A stretch of DNA of 64,000 bases, taken from the NCBI GenBank assembly GCA_001899805.1, contig MKWP01000004.1, forward strand, positions 248,001-312,000. Reading direction: 5' to 3'. Of this stretch, positions 1 to 8,641 are shown piece after piece (position 1 is the first letter of the stretch; the number at the start of each line of letters is the position of its first letter). The stretch comes from Lysobacterales bacterium 66-474. GTDB lineage: Bacteria > Pseudomonadota > Gammaproteobacteria > Xanthomonadales > Rhodanobacteraceae. A model generated the notes under the pieces. That model had not been told where the DNA came from. It ran no database searches and saw only the letters and a program-made list of their open reading frames with translations. The translations under genes were made by a program, and so were the position numbers.

Positions 1-727
1 GCGCAGAGAACTCGCGGCGCGCGTTCGAAACGGCGTTGTATTTGTTGAAGTCGAGGCCACCGACGATGTTGTAGCGATCGCCGGTGTGGCCAAGCGTCAG
101 GCTGAACCCGTGCCGCTGGCCATCGCCGTGGCCCGAGACGCCGCCGTTGAAACTCATCTCCGCGCCATCGAAATCATGGCGAAGCAGGATGTTGACCACG
201 CCGCCCACGGCGTCCGAACCGTAGGTGGTCGAGGCGCCCTCGGCCAGCACGTCGATGCGCTGCACCATGTTCTGCGGGATCAGGTTCAGGTCGGCGTTGA
301 GCATGCGCTGGCCGTCGATCAGCACCAGCGTGCGACTCACGCCCAGGCCGCGCAGCGACACGCGCGAGGCGCCGTCGCCGCCCTCGGTCAACGGCGAGGC
401 CACGCCGCCGCCGTTGGAGTTGTTCTGCGGGTTGGTGGCAGCGCCAGCGATACTCGGCAACTGCTGCACCACGTCGCCGAGGGTCGGCTTGCCGGAACTG
501 GTGATGTTGCTGCGATCGATGATGGTGACGGGACTGGCGGTTTCGGTATCCACGCGCCGGATCAACGATCCGGTGACCACCACCGTCTGCAGGGTCTTGG
601 GCTGCTCCTTGGCGTTGGCCTGGTTGTCCGGTGGTTGTTGCGCTTGCGCCAAGCCCGCAGCTGCGACCAGCCCAGCCGTCAATCCGACACGCACGGCCAG
701 CGACAAGCGTTTCAGTTTGTGGTTCAT
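1..727 (-). CDS. TonB-dependent outer-membrane receptor, N-terminal part (runs off the left edge)
   Basis: About 242 codons are visible; the rest lies beyond position 1. The protein begins MNHKLKRLSL and has a typical signal peptide (basic start, hydrophobic core, cleavage near AQA at about residue 30). It is followed by a TonB-box/plug region containing VVVTGSLIRR. The plug continues with SRVSLRGLG, a DGQRM segment and the glycine-rich YGSDAVGGVVNI segment that is characteristic of TonB-dependent receptor plugs. Family role: energy-coupled uptake of siderophores, glycans or other large nutrients across the outer membrane. The substrate cannot be told because the barrel is missing. Transcription is divergent from hslV. 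A 6-bp-arm palindrome (796-815) lies about 70 bases upstream of the start and could be an operator. Confidence 0.93.
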   Translation of the reverse strand, partial: MNHKLKRLSLAVRVGLTAGLVAAAGLAQAQQPPDNQANAKEQPKTLQTVVVTGSLIRRVDTETASPVTIIDRSNITSSGKPTLGDVVQQLPSIAGAATNPQNNSNGGGVASPLTEGGDGASRVSLRGLGVSRTLVLIDGQRMLNADLNLIPQNMVQRIDVLAEGASTTYGSDAVGGVVNILLRHDFDGAEMSFNGGVSGHGDGQRHGFSLTLGHTGDRYNIVGGLDFNKYNAVSNARREFSA

Positions 728-795
728 GGTCTCTCCCAGCGAATGTGGAAAAACACCAGCGCGCTCTTTGGCCGCACCGGACTCATCAATGCGGC

Positions 796-815
796 GCATA
801 CATGGACACGTATGC
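796..815. promoter_or_regulatory. Palindrome upstream of the TonB-dependent receptor (candidate operator)
   Basis: GCATAC and GTATGC are exact inverted arms separated by 8 bases, in the 278-base divergent gap between the receptor (start 727, minus) and hslV (start 1006, plus). The position suits a regulator site for the receptor, but no regulator is adjacent and no clear promoter boxes were found, so the role is inferred only. Confidence 0.3.
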
Positions 816-1005
816 ATCGCGACACGCACCCCTGCCCGATTAACCGTGATTTAACGATACTCGTCACGCCAATTTCGCGCAATCGGTTCCAATCCGCAAG
901 TGCACCGGGTTGAGGCCGGCGACGTATCCCGCCTGCGGGCACACGGTTGCCATCGGCCTCCGCCGCCCCCACCTAGGGTGGCGTCCCCGTCGCCAAGAGG
1001 CCGCC

Positions 1006-1578
1006 ATGGAGTCCTTCCACGCCACCACCATCCTGTCCGTGCGCAAGGACGGCAAGGTCGTCCTGGGCGGCGACGGCCAGGTCACGCTGGGCAACACCGT
1101 GGTCAAGGCCAACGCGCGCAAGATCCGTCGGCTCGGGAAGAACGCCGATGTCCTGGCGGGCTTTGCGGGCGCCACGGCCGACGCCTTCACCCTGTTCGAA
1201 CTGTTCGAGGACAAGCTGGCCAAGCACAACGGCCAGCTGACCCGTGCCGCGGTGGAACTGGCCAAGGAATGGCGCACCGACCGGCGCCTCGGCCGGCTCG
1301 AGGCCATGCTGGCGGTGGCCGACAAGGAGGCATCGTTGCTGATCTCCGGCAATGGCGACGTGCTGGAACCCGAGCACGGCCTGATCGCGATCGGTTCCGG
1401 CGGCCCCTACGCGCAAGCCGCGGCCAGGGCGTTGCTGGACAATTCCGACCTCGATGCGCGCCAGATCGTCGAAAAGGCACTGGGCATCGCCGGCGACATC
1501 TGCATCTACACCAACCACAACGTCACCATCGAAGAGCTGGGGACGGGGGACCAGGGACCGGGGACCGGAGCCACATGA
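1006..1578 (+). CDS. hslV: ATP-dependent protease subunit HslV (ClpQ)
   Basis: 190 aa. This is the peptidase ring of the HslVU (ClpYQ) cytoplasmic protease, an N-terminal nucleophile threonine peptidase. The protein starts [10 protein letters not shown], so the catalytic Thr is residue 7 and a six-residue leader must be removed; related FHATTI starts are known in other HslV/ClpQ proteins. The conserved [24 protein letters not shown] and GDICIYTN segments are all present. The start was chosen at the first ATG giving this conserved N-terminus. The frame stays open upstream, but that stretch has no family similarity. The last dozen residues ([12 protein letters not shown]) are encoded by a GGGACC-type repeat rather than by family sequence, because normal HslV ends near EEL. 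hslU follows 109 bases downstream. Confidence 0.97.
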   Translation: MESFHATTILSVRKDGKVVLGGDGQVTLGNTVVKANARKIRRLGKNADVLAGFAGATADAFTLFELFEDKLAKHNGQLTRAAVELAKEWRTDRRLGRLEAMLAVADKEASLLISGNGDVLEPEHGLIAIGSGGPYAQAAARALLDNSDLDARQIVEKALGIAGDICIYTNHNVTIEELGTGDQGPGTGAT

Positions 1579-1683
1579 CGGCTTCGTTCTCGTTCCAGTG
1601 ATTCCAACGCTGCACCCCAACGCCACCCGCAATCGTCATCACCTTTCGTCCTGACCGGTCCCCGGTCCCCTGTCCCCGGTCCC
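1539..1683. repeat. Inverted GGGACC/GGTCCC repeat spanning the hslV-hslU junction
   Basis: The 3' end of hslV (1539-1568) is a GGGGAC-type tract, and 1655-1683, ending four bases before the hslU ATG, is its reverse complement. A perfect 15-bp pairing joins 1554-1568 with 1655-1669, leaving an 86-base loop that holds the hslV stop codon. A similar GAGTCCC-type tract lies just before dtd (35288-35315), so this is probably one family of short GC-rich intergenic repeats. Confidence 0.85.
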
Positions 1684-1687
1684 TGAA

Positions 1688-3031
1688 ATGTCCGAATTGA
1701 CCCCCCGCGAAATCGTCAACGAACTCGACCGTTTCATCATCGGACAGCACAACGCCAAGCGCGCGGTCGCGATCGCGCTGCGCGACCGCTGGCGCCGGAT
1801 GCAGCTCGAGCCTTCGTTCCGCAACGAAGTGACGCCCAAGAACATCCTGATGATCGGCCCGACCGGCGTCGGCAAGACCGAGATCGCGCGCCGGCTCGCC
1901 ACACTGGCCAAGGCGCCGTTCGTGAAAGTCGAAGCGACCAAGTTCACCGAAGTCGGCTACGTCGGCAAGGACGTCGACTCCATCGTGCGCGACCTGGCCG
2001 ACGTCGCCTACAAACTGACCCGCGATCTCGCCAAGGAACGCGTGAAATCGCAGGCCGAGGAGCACGCCGACGAGCGCATCCTCGACGCCCTGCTGCCGCG
2101 CCGCGAAGCGAGCGGCGGCTGGGACCAGCAGGTCGACCCGCAACAGATCGAGTCCGAGTCTTCCACGCGCGGGAAACTGCGCAAGCAGTTGCACGAGGGC
2201 GCGCTGGACGAGCGCGAGATCGAACTCGAGTTTTCCATGAACGTGGGTGTCCAGATCATGGCGCCGCCCGGCATGGAAGAGATGTCGCAGCAACTGAGTT
2301 CGATGTTCCAGAGCATGGGGGGTGGCAAGACGCAAAAACGGAAATTGAAGATCAAGGCTGCGCGTCCCATGCTGATCGACGAGGAAGCCGGCAAGCTGCT
2401 CAACGACGACGAACTGCGCGCGCAGGCGGTCGAGAACTGCGAGCAGAACGGCATCGTGTTCATCGACGAGATCGACAAGGTGGCCCAGCGCAGCGACTGG
2501 GGCGGCGCCGGCGTATCGCGCGAAGGCGTGCAGCGCGACCTGCTGCCGCTGGTCGAAGGCTCGACCGTGTCGACCAAGTACGGCCCGGTCAAGACCGACC
2601 ACGTGCTGTTCATCGCCTCGGGCGCGTTCTCGATGGCCAAACCGTCCGACCTGATCCCCGAGTTGCAGGGCCGCCTGCCGATCCGGGTCGAGCTGTCGGC
2701 ACTGTCGGTGAAGGATTTCGAGCGCATCCTCAAGGAACCGCACAACGCGCTGACCAAGCAATACGCGGCGATGCTGAACACGGAAGGCGTGAAGCTGGAA
2801 TTCACGGATGAAGGAATCGCCAAACTGGCCGAGGTCGCCTTCAAGGTGAACGAGAGCACCGAGAACATTGGCGCCCGCCGCCTGCAGACCGTGATGGAAC
2901 GGCTGCTGGAGTCGATTTCGTTCGAAGCGGCGGACAAAAGCGGCGAACGTTATTCCATCGACGCCGAATATGTGGATAAAAGCCTCAAAGATCTGGCTTC
3001 TAACGAAGATCTCTCCCGCTATATCTTGTGA
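1688..3031 (+). CDS. hslU: HslU, ATPase/unfoldase subunit of the HslVU protease
   Basis: 447 aa, the usual length. This AAA+ Clp-family unfoldase feeds substrates to HslV. Walker A is GPTGVGKT at residues 57-64, the pore loop GYVG is at about 90-93, and Walker B/sensor is IVFIDEIDK at about 253-261. A charged I-domain lies between them. The C-terminus EDLSRYIL is the tail that docks into the HslV ring. The start ([10 protein letters not shown]) matches the family. No Shine-Dalgarno sequence is visible, because the bases before the ATG belong to the GTCCC repeat. hslV is directly upstream. The pair is heat-inducible in other bacteria, but no convincing sigma-32 site was found here. Confidence 0.98.
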   Translation: MSELTPREIVNELDRFIIGQHNAKRAVAIALRDRWRRMQLEPSFRNEVTPKNILMIGPTGVGKTEIARRLATLAKAPFVKVEATKFTEVGYVGKDVDSIVRDLADVAYKLTRDLAKERVKSQAEEHADERILDALLPRREASGGWDQQVDPQQIESESSTRGKLRKQLHEGALDEREIELEFSMNVGVQIMAPPGMEEMSQQLSSMFQSMGGGKTQKRKLKIKAARPMLIDEEAGKLLNDDELRAQAVENCEQNGIVFIDEIDKVAQRSDWGGAGVSREGVQRDLLPLVEGSTVSTKYGPVKTDHVLFIASGAFSMAKPSDLIPELQGRLPIRVELSALSVKDFERILKEPHNALTKQYAAMLNTEGVKLEFTDEGIAKLAEVAFKVNESTENIGARRLQTVMERLLESISFEAADKSGERYSIDAEYVDKSLKDLASNEDLSRYIL

Positions 3032-3040
3032 GACCGGGCT

Positions 3041-3059
3041 CCGGGCAGTCGCTGCCCGG
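3041..3059 (+). terminator. Hairpin after hslU
   Basis: CCGGGCAG and CTGCCCGG form a perfect 8-bp stem with a 3-base loop, starting 10 bases after the hslU stop. There is no following T-run, so if it terminates it is not a classical intrinsic terminator. Confidence 0.45.
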
Positions 3060-3065
3060 TCCGGC

Positions 3066-3071
3066 TAGAAT
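3066..3071 (+). promoter_or_regulatory. -10 box TAGAAT placed for a leaderless transcript
   Basis: TAGAAT ends six bases before the ATG at 3078, so transcription would begin at or next to the start codon. No Shine-Dalgarno sequence precedes this ATG. No good -35 box is visible. A similar arrangement occurs before the genes at 3893 and 38182. Confidence 0.4.
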
Positions 3072-3077
3072 GACGCC

Positions 3078-3692
3078 ATGGGCAAGGTTCTGAAATTCCA
3101 GTCCGCGAGCCCGCGCCCCAAGTTGCGCGAGGCCATGCAAAGCGGTGAGTTGGTGCGGGTCTGGCGCGGCGACCTCGAGGACGGCAGCTTCTGCGGCTAC
3201 CTCGCCGGCATCGGCAAGGAGTGGCTGCTGATGTGGGTGGTCGGCGACCAGATCAGCTTCGATGGCCTGTACGCGATGCGGCTGGCCGACATCAGCGAAG
3301 TCGAGGCGCCGGATGGACACCACGCTTTCATCGAAAAGGCGCTGGCCGTCCGCAACGTCCATCCGCGCCTGCCGCGCAACTTTCCGCTGGACGACATCAC
3401 CCAGGTCATTCGCGCCGCGGCCGAATATGCCGCGGTGATGTGCGTGCACGTGGATACCGAAGACGAGCACGAGGTCTGCTACATCGGCCGGCCGCTCGGG
3501 ATCGAGGATGACGGTTTCACGCTGCAGGAAATCACCCCCGACGCCGAATGGCTGCGCGAGCCGTCGTTCTTCGGCTGGGACGAGATTTCCACCGTGAGCT
3601 TCGACGAGCCTTATGCGCAGGTATTGCTGGACGTCGCGGGGCAACCGCCGCGGATCGATTTCGTGGGGTCGGGGTTCGGCAGCGCGAATTAA
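3078..3692 (+). CDS. Conserved hypothetical protein, 204 aa
   Basis: I do not recognise a named family. The protein has no signal peptide or membrane segment and looks cytoplasmic. It is rich in Trp, Asp and Glu. The N-terminal half reads like a small beta-domain (LVRVWRGDLEDGSFCGYLAGIG, then EWLLMWVVGDQISFDG); the second half is acidic and mentions no catalytic motif I can name. It follows hslU by 46 bases but has its own TAGAAT box that would give a leaderless mRNA. Codon use resembles that of its neighbours and the reading frame is long, so the gene is very likely real. The stop at 3690-3692 directly abuts a dispersed hairpin repeat. Confidence 0.8.
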   Translation: MGKVLKFQSASPRPKLREAMQSGELVRVWRGDLEDGSFCGYLAGIGKEWLLMWVVGDQISFDGLYAMRLADISEVEAPDGHHAFIEKALAVRNVHPRLPRNFPLDDITQVIRAAAEYAAVMCVHVDTEDEHEVCYIGRPLGIEDDGFTLQEITPDAEWLREPSFFGWDEISTVSFDEPYAQVLLDVAGQPPRIDFVGSGFGSAN

Positions 3693-3805
3693 TGCGATCG
3701 TCCCTGATCGCTGCCCCGAATAACCTCGAGGGAATGCCGGCTTCGCGCGCCACGGGACGCCAGAACGGCCGTCCATGGCCTGACTTTTCACAACAGCTTC
3801 TTCGA
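3693..3805 (-). repeat. Dispersed hairpin repeat, copy A
   Basis: Copy of the dispersed element described in the findings. On the minus strand it begins with the CTGTTGTGAAAAGTCAGG block (right end) and finishes with the hairpin GCGATC-AGGGAC-GATCGC at 3711-3694. It lies between two plus-strand genes. Confidence 0.85.
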
Positions 3806-3880
3806 TCGGACACCAAAAGCATGGACACCCGACTCCCTCGATTGCTGACGAGCATCAGGCTTCCCGCGGGGGTGCGCCGG

Positions 3881-3886
3881 TAAAAT
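3881..3886 (+). promoter_or_regulatory. -10 box TAAAAT placed for a leaderless transcript
   Basis: TAAAAT ends six bases before the ATG at 3893. No ribosome binding site precedes that ATG. This fits a leaderless mRNA; no clear -35 box is present. Confidence 0.4.
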
Positions 3887-3892
3887 CGGCAC

Positions 3893-4300
3893 ATGACCGC
3901 GCCCAAGCCCACCGACATCACCCTGCACAGGAAATCGCGCACGCTGGAAGTCGCATTCGACTCCGGCGAACGCTTTGTCCTGCCCGCCGAATACCTGCGG
4001 GTGTATTCACCATCCGCCGAGGTGCAGGGCCACGGGCCCGGCCAGCAGGTGCTGGTCGCGGGCAAACGTGAGGTCGGGATCATGGAACTGCAGCCGGTCG
4101 GCAACTACGCCGTGTCACTGCGCTTCACCGACGGTCACGCCACCGGCATCTACTCGTGGGAAACGCTGCGCGACCTCGGCACCCGCCACGACGAGAACTG
4201 GCAGTCCTATCTCGACGCGCTCGAAACCAGCCATCTCTCGCGCGATCCGACATCCCTGTACGGCCATCCAGTGCCGATGCGGGGACCGAAGGCAAGATGA
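3893..4300 (+). CDS. DUF971 family protein (gamma-butyrobetaine hydroxylase-like N-terminal domain)
   Basis: 135 aa. The protein consists of one DUF971 domain: the early LHRKSRTLEVAFDSGE segment, the LPAEYLRVYSPSAEVQGHG segment and the later IYSWETLRDLG segment are the hallmarks. DUF971 proteins are small, and the same domain forms the N-terminus of gamma-butyrobetaine dioxygenase. Links to iron-sulfur or ubiquinone-related functions have been proposed, but no reaction can be assigned from sequence. In many proteobacteria this gene sits close to hslVU, as here. The ATG is preceded by a TAAAAT box at leaderless distance. Confidence 0.9.
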   Translation: MTAPKPTDITLHRKSRTLEVAFDSGERFVLPAEYLRVYSPSAEVQGHGPGQQVLVAGKREVGIMELQPVGNYAVSLRFTDGHATGIYSWETLRDLGTRHDENWQSYLDALETSHLSRDPTSLYGHPVPMRGPKAR

Positions 4301-4385
4301 GCACCCACGGACCGGAGCAACGCCAGTCAGGCTCCGCCCGCATTGCTCGACTACCCACGCTGCAATCGACATTTCTCTCTAGCCC

Positions 4386-4883
4386 ATGCCGACATCGATC
4401 GAGGTTGCACAAGCTTCCAGTCCGGACCTCGTTGCCCTGGCGCGGGAGTTGTTTCGCGAATACGAACATGCCATCGGAGTGGACCTCGAGTACCAGGGCT
4501 TTGCCGCGGAACTCGCGGCCTTGCCGTTACCCTATGCGCCGCCGGACGGCGCACTGCTGGTCGCGACGGTTGGCGGCAGCACGGCTGGCTGCGTCGCCTT
4601 GCGGCGCATCGGCGCCCATGTCTGCGAAATGAAACGTTTGTACGTGCGCCCCACTTGCCGCGGCATGCGGCTGGGAGAACGGCTGGTCGGCGAAATCATC
4701 GACCACGCACGCCGCGCCGGTTACCAGGAGATCAGGCTGGACACCCTGCCAAGCATGACATCGGCGCAAGGGCTTTATCGTCGCCTGGGGTTCAGGGAAA
4801 TCCCCGCGTACAACGATGCGCATCTGCCGGGCACGCTTTTCTTCGCACTCGCGCTGGAAGGCCGCGACAGCCAGCCGGATTGA
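4386..4883 (+). CDS. GNAT family N-acetyltransferase
   Basis: 165 aa. Single GNAT domain. The acetyl-CoA binding motif A is seen around residues 90-105 (MKRLYVRPTCRGMRLGERLV), with the R-x-x-G-x-G/A-like CRGMRLG pyrophosphate loop. Motif B follows, with the LDTLPSM...LYRRLGFREI segment typical of the family end. It probably transfers an acetyl group from acetyl-CoA to an amine of a small molecule or protein. The substrate is unknown. It lies 85 bases after the DUF971 gene on the same strand. The downstream gene is convergent. Confidence 0.9.
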   Translation: MPTSIEVAQASSPDLVALARELFREYEHAIGVDLEYQGFAAELAALPLPYAPPDGALLVATVGGSTAGCVALRRIGAHVCEMKRLYVRPTCRGMRLGERLVGEIIDHARRAGYQEIRLDTLPSMTSAQGLYRRLGFREIPAYNDAHLPGTLFFALALEGRDSQPD

Positions 4884-4918
4884 ACTTCGATTCGCCCGAT
4901 TGAACCGATGCGGGGCAT

Positions 4919-5413
4919 CTATCCGCGTGCAAGCACGGCTTCGCGCCTTGCAAGGCTCTCCTCCGGCCAATGCTGCTCGCGGTCGTAGTACTCGCGCATC
5001 GCGGGCACCCCTTTGGGCAGGATCACCCAGGGTTGCTTCGACATCGTGAAGATGTGGATGTCGGGTGGAAAGCGATCAGGGTCGTCCAGCGTGCCGACGC
5101 GCACGAACGCAAACAGCGGGCCGGCGCCCGGGTAATGGCTCCACAACGCAACGCGGCATTGCGGACAACGTGCGATGTCCTGGCCCCTGCCACTGTTGGA
5201 CGGCGTCATCACCCCCCCGGGTTCGCCGTGCAGCAACTCGACGCATTCGGTTTCGATCATTGCGTTCAGCGCGAACGCCGATCCGGTTTCACGTTGGCAC
5301 CAGCGGCAATGGCAACAGTGCACGAACAGCGGCGTGCGGACGAGCCTGTAACGAATGAAGCGGCAGTCGCAGCCGCCTTCAAAGGTTTCGGTCAATGCTT
5401 CCAAGGCAATCAC
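4919..5413 (-). CDS. GFA family protein (glutathione-dependent formaldehyde-activating enzyme-like, CENP-V/GFA domain)
   Basis: About 164 aa. The Cys-rich GFA fold is clear: GGCDCRFIRYRL, then VHCCHCRWCQRETGSAF, then ARCPQCRVALWSHYPG give the CxC, CHCxxC and CxxC zinc-binding sets. Despite the family name, most members are not proven to act on formaldehyde, so the function here is open. The start is uncertain. The frame is open far upstream as an antisense shadow of the SNF2 gene. The GTG at 5413 (VIALEALTETFEGGC) is chosen because it has an AAGGCGG-like ribosome site; a TTG at 5404 is the alternative. Confidence 0.85.
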   Translation of the reverse strand: MIALEALTETFEGGCDCRFIRYRLVRTPLFVHCCHCRWCQRETGSAFALNAMIETECVELLHGEPGGVMTPSNSGRGQDIARCPQCRVALWSHYPGAGPLFAFVRVGTLDDPDRFPPDIHIFTMSKQPWVILPKGVPAMREYYDREQHWPEESLARREAVLARG

Positions 5414-5457
5414 CCCATCCGCCTTCGACCCCTGCCCGCACAGGCGAGGGAAGGGAA

Positions 5458-8400
5458 TCAGTCGGTCGCAAACAACGCGTCGAGATCGGTTTCGTCGAAC
5501 GCCAGCTTGTCGCGGGTGCCGCCACCTTCCAGCACGGCCTGGGCGAGTTCGGCCTTGCGTGCCTTCAGGTCCTCGATGCGCTCCTCGACGGTGTCGGCGC
5601 AGATCAGGCGGTACACGAACACCGGCTTGTCCTGTCCGATGCGATGCGCTCGGTCCGCGGCCTGGGTTTCGGCGGCGGGATTCCACCACGGGTCGTAATG
5701 GATCACCGTGTCGGCCGCAGTGAGGTTCAGGCCCACGCCGCCGGCCTTCAGCGACAACAGGAACAGCGGCACCTCGCCATCCTGGAACTTGCGCACGGGT
5801 TCGGCACGATCGCGCGTGTCGCCGGTCAGGGTGACGTATTTCAGGTGCCGGCGATTCAATTCGCGCGAGACCAGCGCCAGCATCTCGGTGAACTGCGAGA
5901 ACAGCAACACGCGCCGGCCTTCGCTCAGCAAGTCCGGCAGCATGTCCATCAGCAACTCGAGCTTGGCCGATTCGCGCACGCCGCGCGCGGATTCGAGCTT
6001 CACGAGGCGTGGATCGCAGCAGGTCTGGCGCAGCTTCAGCAGCGCATCCAGCACGATGATGCCGCTGTGCTCGAGGCCGCGCTGGCGCACCACTTCGCGC
6101 ACTTCCTCGCCCAGGCTGATGCGCAGCGCGTCGTAAAGCTCGCGCTGCTTTCCGGACAACACCACCCGGCGCGCGATCTCGGTCTTGGCCGGCAACTCGG
6201 CAACCACCTGCGTCTTGGTGCGACGCAGGATGAATGGTGCGATCCGATGGTTGAGCCGCGCCTGGCAATCGGCATCGGCCTGGCGTTCGATCGGAATCCG
6301 GTAATGGCGCCGGAACGAGCCCTCGTCGCCGAGCAGGCCCGGCACCGCCAGATCGACCTGCGACCACAGTTCGCCCAGGTGATTCTCCAGCGGCGTGCCG
6401 GTCATGCACATGCGCCGTTTCGCGGCAATCGACAACAACGCGCGGCGCGCCTGGGTGCGCGGATTCTTCACCTGCTGCGCCTCGTCCAGCACCACCAGCG
6501 CGAAGGGCTGTTCGCGCAGCACCGCAAGATCGCGCGGCAACAATGCGTAACTGGTCAGGATCACGTCGTGGCCGGCGAGGCGGTCGAAACTCTTGACGCG
6601 TTCCGGGCCGTGCAGGGTCAACACCTTCAAAGACGGCGCGAAACGCGCCGTTTCGGACTGCCAGTTGGGAATCAGGCTGGTGGGTGCCACGATCAACGCG
6701 GGCTGGGTCAGCGCCGAATTCTGTTTCAGCGCCAGGATGTGGGCGAGCATCTGAACGGTCTTGCCCAGCCCCATGTCGTCGGCCAGCACGCCGCCGAGTC
6801 CCGCGTCGGCCAGTGCGTTCAACCAGCGCAGGCCTTCGCGCTGGTACGGGCGCAGTTCGCCGATCAGGCCTTCCGGCACCGCATCGGAAGCCTTGGCAGC
6901 GGCGTCACGCAGGCGCGTGGTGAACCCGGTCAAATCCCTTGGCGCATCCAGCTTGCCGTTCTTCGGCAGCGCGTCGGAAAACTCCTCCAGCCTGCCCGCC
7001 TGCACCCGGGGAAGGCGCAGCTTGTCGCGCGGATGCGCGAGGTATTCGGCCAGCGGCGCAAGCAATTTGCGCAAGGTCGCCAGCGGCACCGCGACGCGGC
7101 GGCGATCGTCGACCGGCGCGTACCACACGGCATCCTTCGTTTCGTTCTCGGGCGCAGTCAGCGACAGCGTGTGTTCGGACAGTGCGCGCGCGACGGTCGG
7201 CAGCAGGTTGACGCGCTTGCCCTCGACCTCGATGCCCATCTCGAACTCGAACGCTTCGCCGCCATCGTCGGCGCGCGCCACGCCGTACCAGCGCGGCGGC
7301 CCCTCCAGAACCTCGAACGGGAAACTCGACGCGTATTCGACGATGAACCCTTCGTGTTCGAGCTTCTCGCGCAGGCCCAGCCAGCGCGCCGGCGTGTTCA
7401 CCTCGAGCGCGCCCGCATACCCCTTGCCGGGAAACACCCAGGCGTCTTCCGGCAGCGCGTCGGCCATGTCCCACGGCAAGCCTTCGCAATCGACCGCGGG
7501 CGCGAGGCCGAAGGATTCCAGGCGCTCCATCGTCGCCAGTTCCTCGGCGCGCTTGCGCATGATTTCCACCAGATTGCCGTTGCGCACCCGCCGCACGATG
7601 GCCTCGCCGCCCCGTCCCGGCAGCCGCTCGCCGCCATAGTCGAAGGCCAGCCGCGCATACGCGAGCGGCGGCGTGCCGGCGCCGATCCGGGCATGCCGGG
7701 TCAGCGCCTGGAAAATCGTCACCGGCTTGGGCGCGAGATCGGAACGCTGCACCGGCGCAAACATCTGCGGCACGGGAATGCGTGTCGCCCACGACGACAC
7801 GGCCACCCGTTCCGCAAGCGCCGCGGCGTGCTCGGGCGCCAGCGGCGGCGCATCGAGCAACGCAACCTCGGCGGCGGTGCCGTCCAGCGGACCGAGTTCC
7901 GCGCGTTCCGGATCGAGGTACCAAAGCCCACCCACCCTGATCAACCGCTGGTGCGCGGGCAGTTTCGGCAACAGGCGTTGGCGGCCGTCGCGTTCGAGCT
8001 GCCAGTCCCATTCCAGCGGACGCGGTTTGCCGATACCCAGCCGCAGCCCCGCCACGCCGCCCAGCAAGGCGGGCGCGTGCTCCAGCAGGTCGCGCAGCAG
8101 GGCATCCCCGAAAACCCCCGACAAATGCGCGTAGCTGCGTCCCTTGCGCTGGGTCTGGGGCAAGCCGAGCACGCTGGCCGCGAGCCGGGTTTCCGCTTCC
8201 GGCAGCGCCGCGTGCGGCAACTGCTTCGAGTCCAGCGGCAAGGCCCGTCCCAGCCTGCCCTTGGCGACGGTTTCCAGCAACACCGGCGCGACTTCGATGC
8301 GCGCCAGCGGCAATTCGTCCTGCACCAGTTCCAGCAGGAAGCCCAGCGTTGCGGCGTGCACGCCATCCGCATCCTCGGCCGTCGCGGCGAGCAGGCGCGT

Positions 8401-8484
8401 CCACTCGGCCGGCAACGGCGTGGCTGCCGTCTTCGCAGTCGCGCGTGCGAGCGGCACTTCGTCTTGGGTACTGCGGTGCTGCAT
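5458..8484 (-). CDS. SNF2-family DEAD/DEAH-box helicase (HepA/RapA-like ATPase)
   Basis: About 1008 aa. The N-terminal half (about 550 residues) has no motif I can name. The ATPase follows: Walker A DDMGLGKT near residue 570, the DEAQ Walker B near 665, then a C-terminal helicase domain with VLLFSQF near 860 and DRAHRIGQ near 945. Together these define the Swi2/Snf2 family, double-stranded DNA translocases that remodel protein-DNA complexes; the bacterial target is unknown. The start is at ATG 8484, which has AAAGG eight bases upstream. An in-frame ATG at 8520 gives a 12-residue longer form but lacks a ribosome site and nearly touches a dispersed repeat. The gene follows gpsA on the same strand. 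Confidence 0.93.
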   Translation of the reverse strand: MQHRSTQDEVPLARATAKTAATPLPAEWTRLLAATAEDADGVHAATLGFLLELVQDELPLARIEVAPVLLETVAKGRLGRALPLDSKQLPHAALPEAETRLAASVLGLPQTQRKGRSYAHLSGVFGDALLRDLLEHAPALLGGVAGLRLGIGKPRPLEWDWQLERDGRQRLLPKLPAHQRLIRVGGLWYLDPERAELGPLDGTAAEVALLDAPPLAPEHAAALAERVAVSSWATRIPVPQMFAPVQRSDLAPKPVTIFQALTRHARIGAGTPPLAYARLAFDYGGERLPGRGGEAIVRRVRNGNLVEIMRKRAEELATMERLESFGLAPAVDCEGLPWDMADALPEDAWVFPGKGYAGALEVNTPARWLGLREKLEHEGFIVEYASSFPFEVLEGPPRWYGVARADDGGEAFEFEMGIEVEGKRVNLLPTVARALSEHTLSLTAPENETKDAVWYAPVDDRRRVAVPLATLRKLLAPLAEYLAHPRDKLRLPRVQAGRLEEFSDALPKNGKLDAPRDLTGFTTRLRDAAAKASDAVPEGLIGELRPYQREGLRWLNALADAGLGGVLADDMGLGKTVQMLAHILALKQNSALTQPALIVAPTSLIPNWQSETARFAPSLKVLTLHGPERVKSFDRLAGHDVILTSYALLPRDLAVLREQPFALVVLDEAQQVKNPRTQARRALLSIAAKRRMCMTGTPLENHLGELWSQVDLAVPGLLGDEGSFRRHYRIPIERQADADCQARLNHRIAPFILRRTKTQVVAELPAKTEIARRVVLSGKQRELYDALRISLGEEVREVVRQRGLEHSGIIVLDALLKLRQTCCDPRLVKLESARGVRESAKLELLMDMLPDLLSEGRRVLLFSQFTEMLALVSRELNRRHLKYVTLTGDTRDRAEPVRKFQDGEVPLFLLSLKAGGVGLNLTAADTVIHYDPWWNPAAETQAADRAHRIGQDKPVFVYRLICADTVEERIEDLKARKAELAQAVLEGGGTRDKLAFDETDLDALFATD

Positions 8485-8530
8485 CCGCGGAACCTTTGAA
8501 TGCTCAAAAGGCTCAAGCATAGCGTACTTT

Positions 8531-8636
8531 TGCGATCATCCATGATCGCTGCACCCCATGGCTGCCAAGTCCCTGCCTGGTATTCGCCCGACGGAACACC
8601 AGGACGGAGTTCCCCGTCCCGACCTTTCCCGTGCTC
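8531..8636 (-). repeat. Dispersed hairpin repeat, copy B
   Basis: Lies between gpsA (stop 8642) and the SNF2 gene, in the transcription direction of both. The end hairpin is GCGATC-ATGGAT-GATCGC, extendable to an 8-bp stem with a 2-base loop. The left block is degenerate (GGGAAAGGTCGGGACGGGG). Confidence 0.8.
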
Positions 8637-8641
8637 GTGGT

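Noticed and set aside
880-1005. Sigma-32 heat-shock promoter for hslVU
   Set aside because: No convincing CTTGAA/CCCCAT pair with correct spacing was found in the gap.
5414-6409. Long N-terminal extension of the GFA protein
   Set aside because: The in-frame sequence upstream of 5413 is a shadow of the SNF2 gene and lacks similarity to the family.
5395-8499. A 1034-codon open frame on the plus strand across the SNF2 gene
   Set aside because: It is antisense to a clear SNF2 helicase with intact motifs; the translation is His/Arg/Gln-rich without family features, as expected for a shadow in GC-rich DNA.
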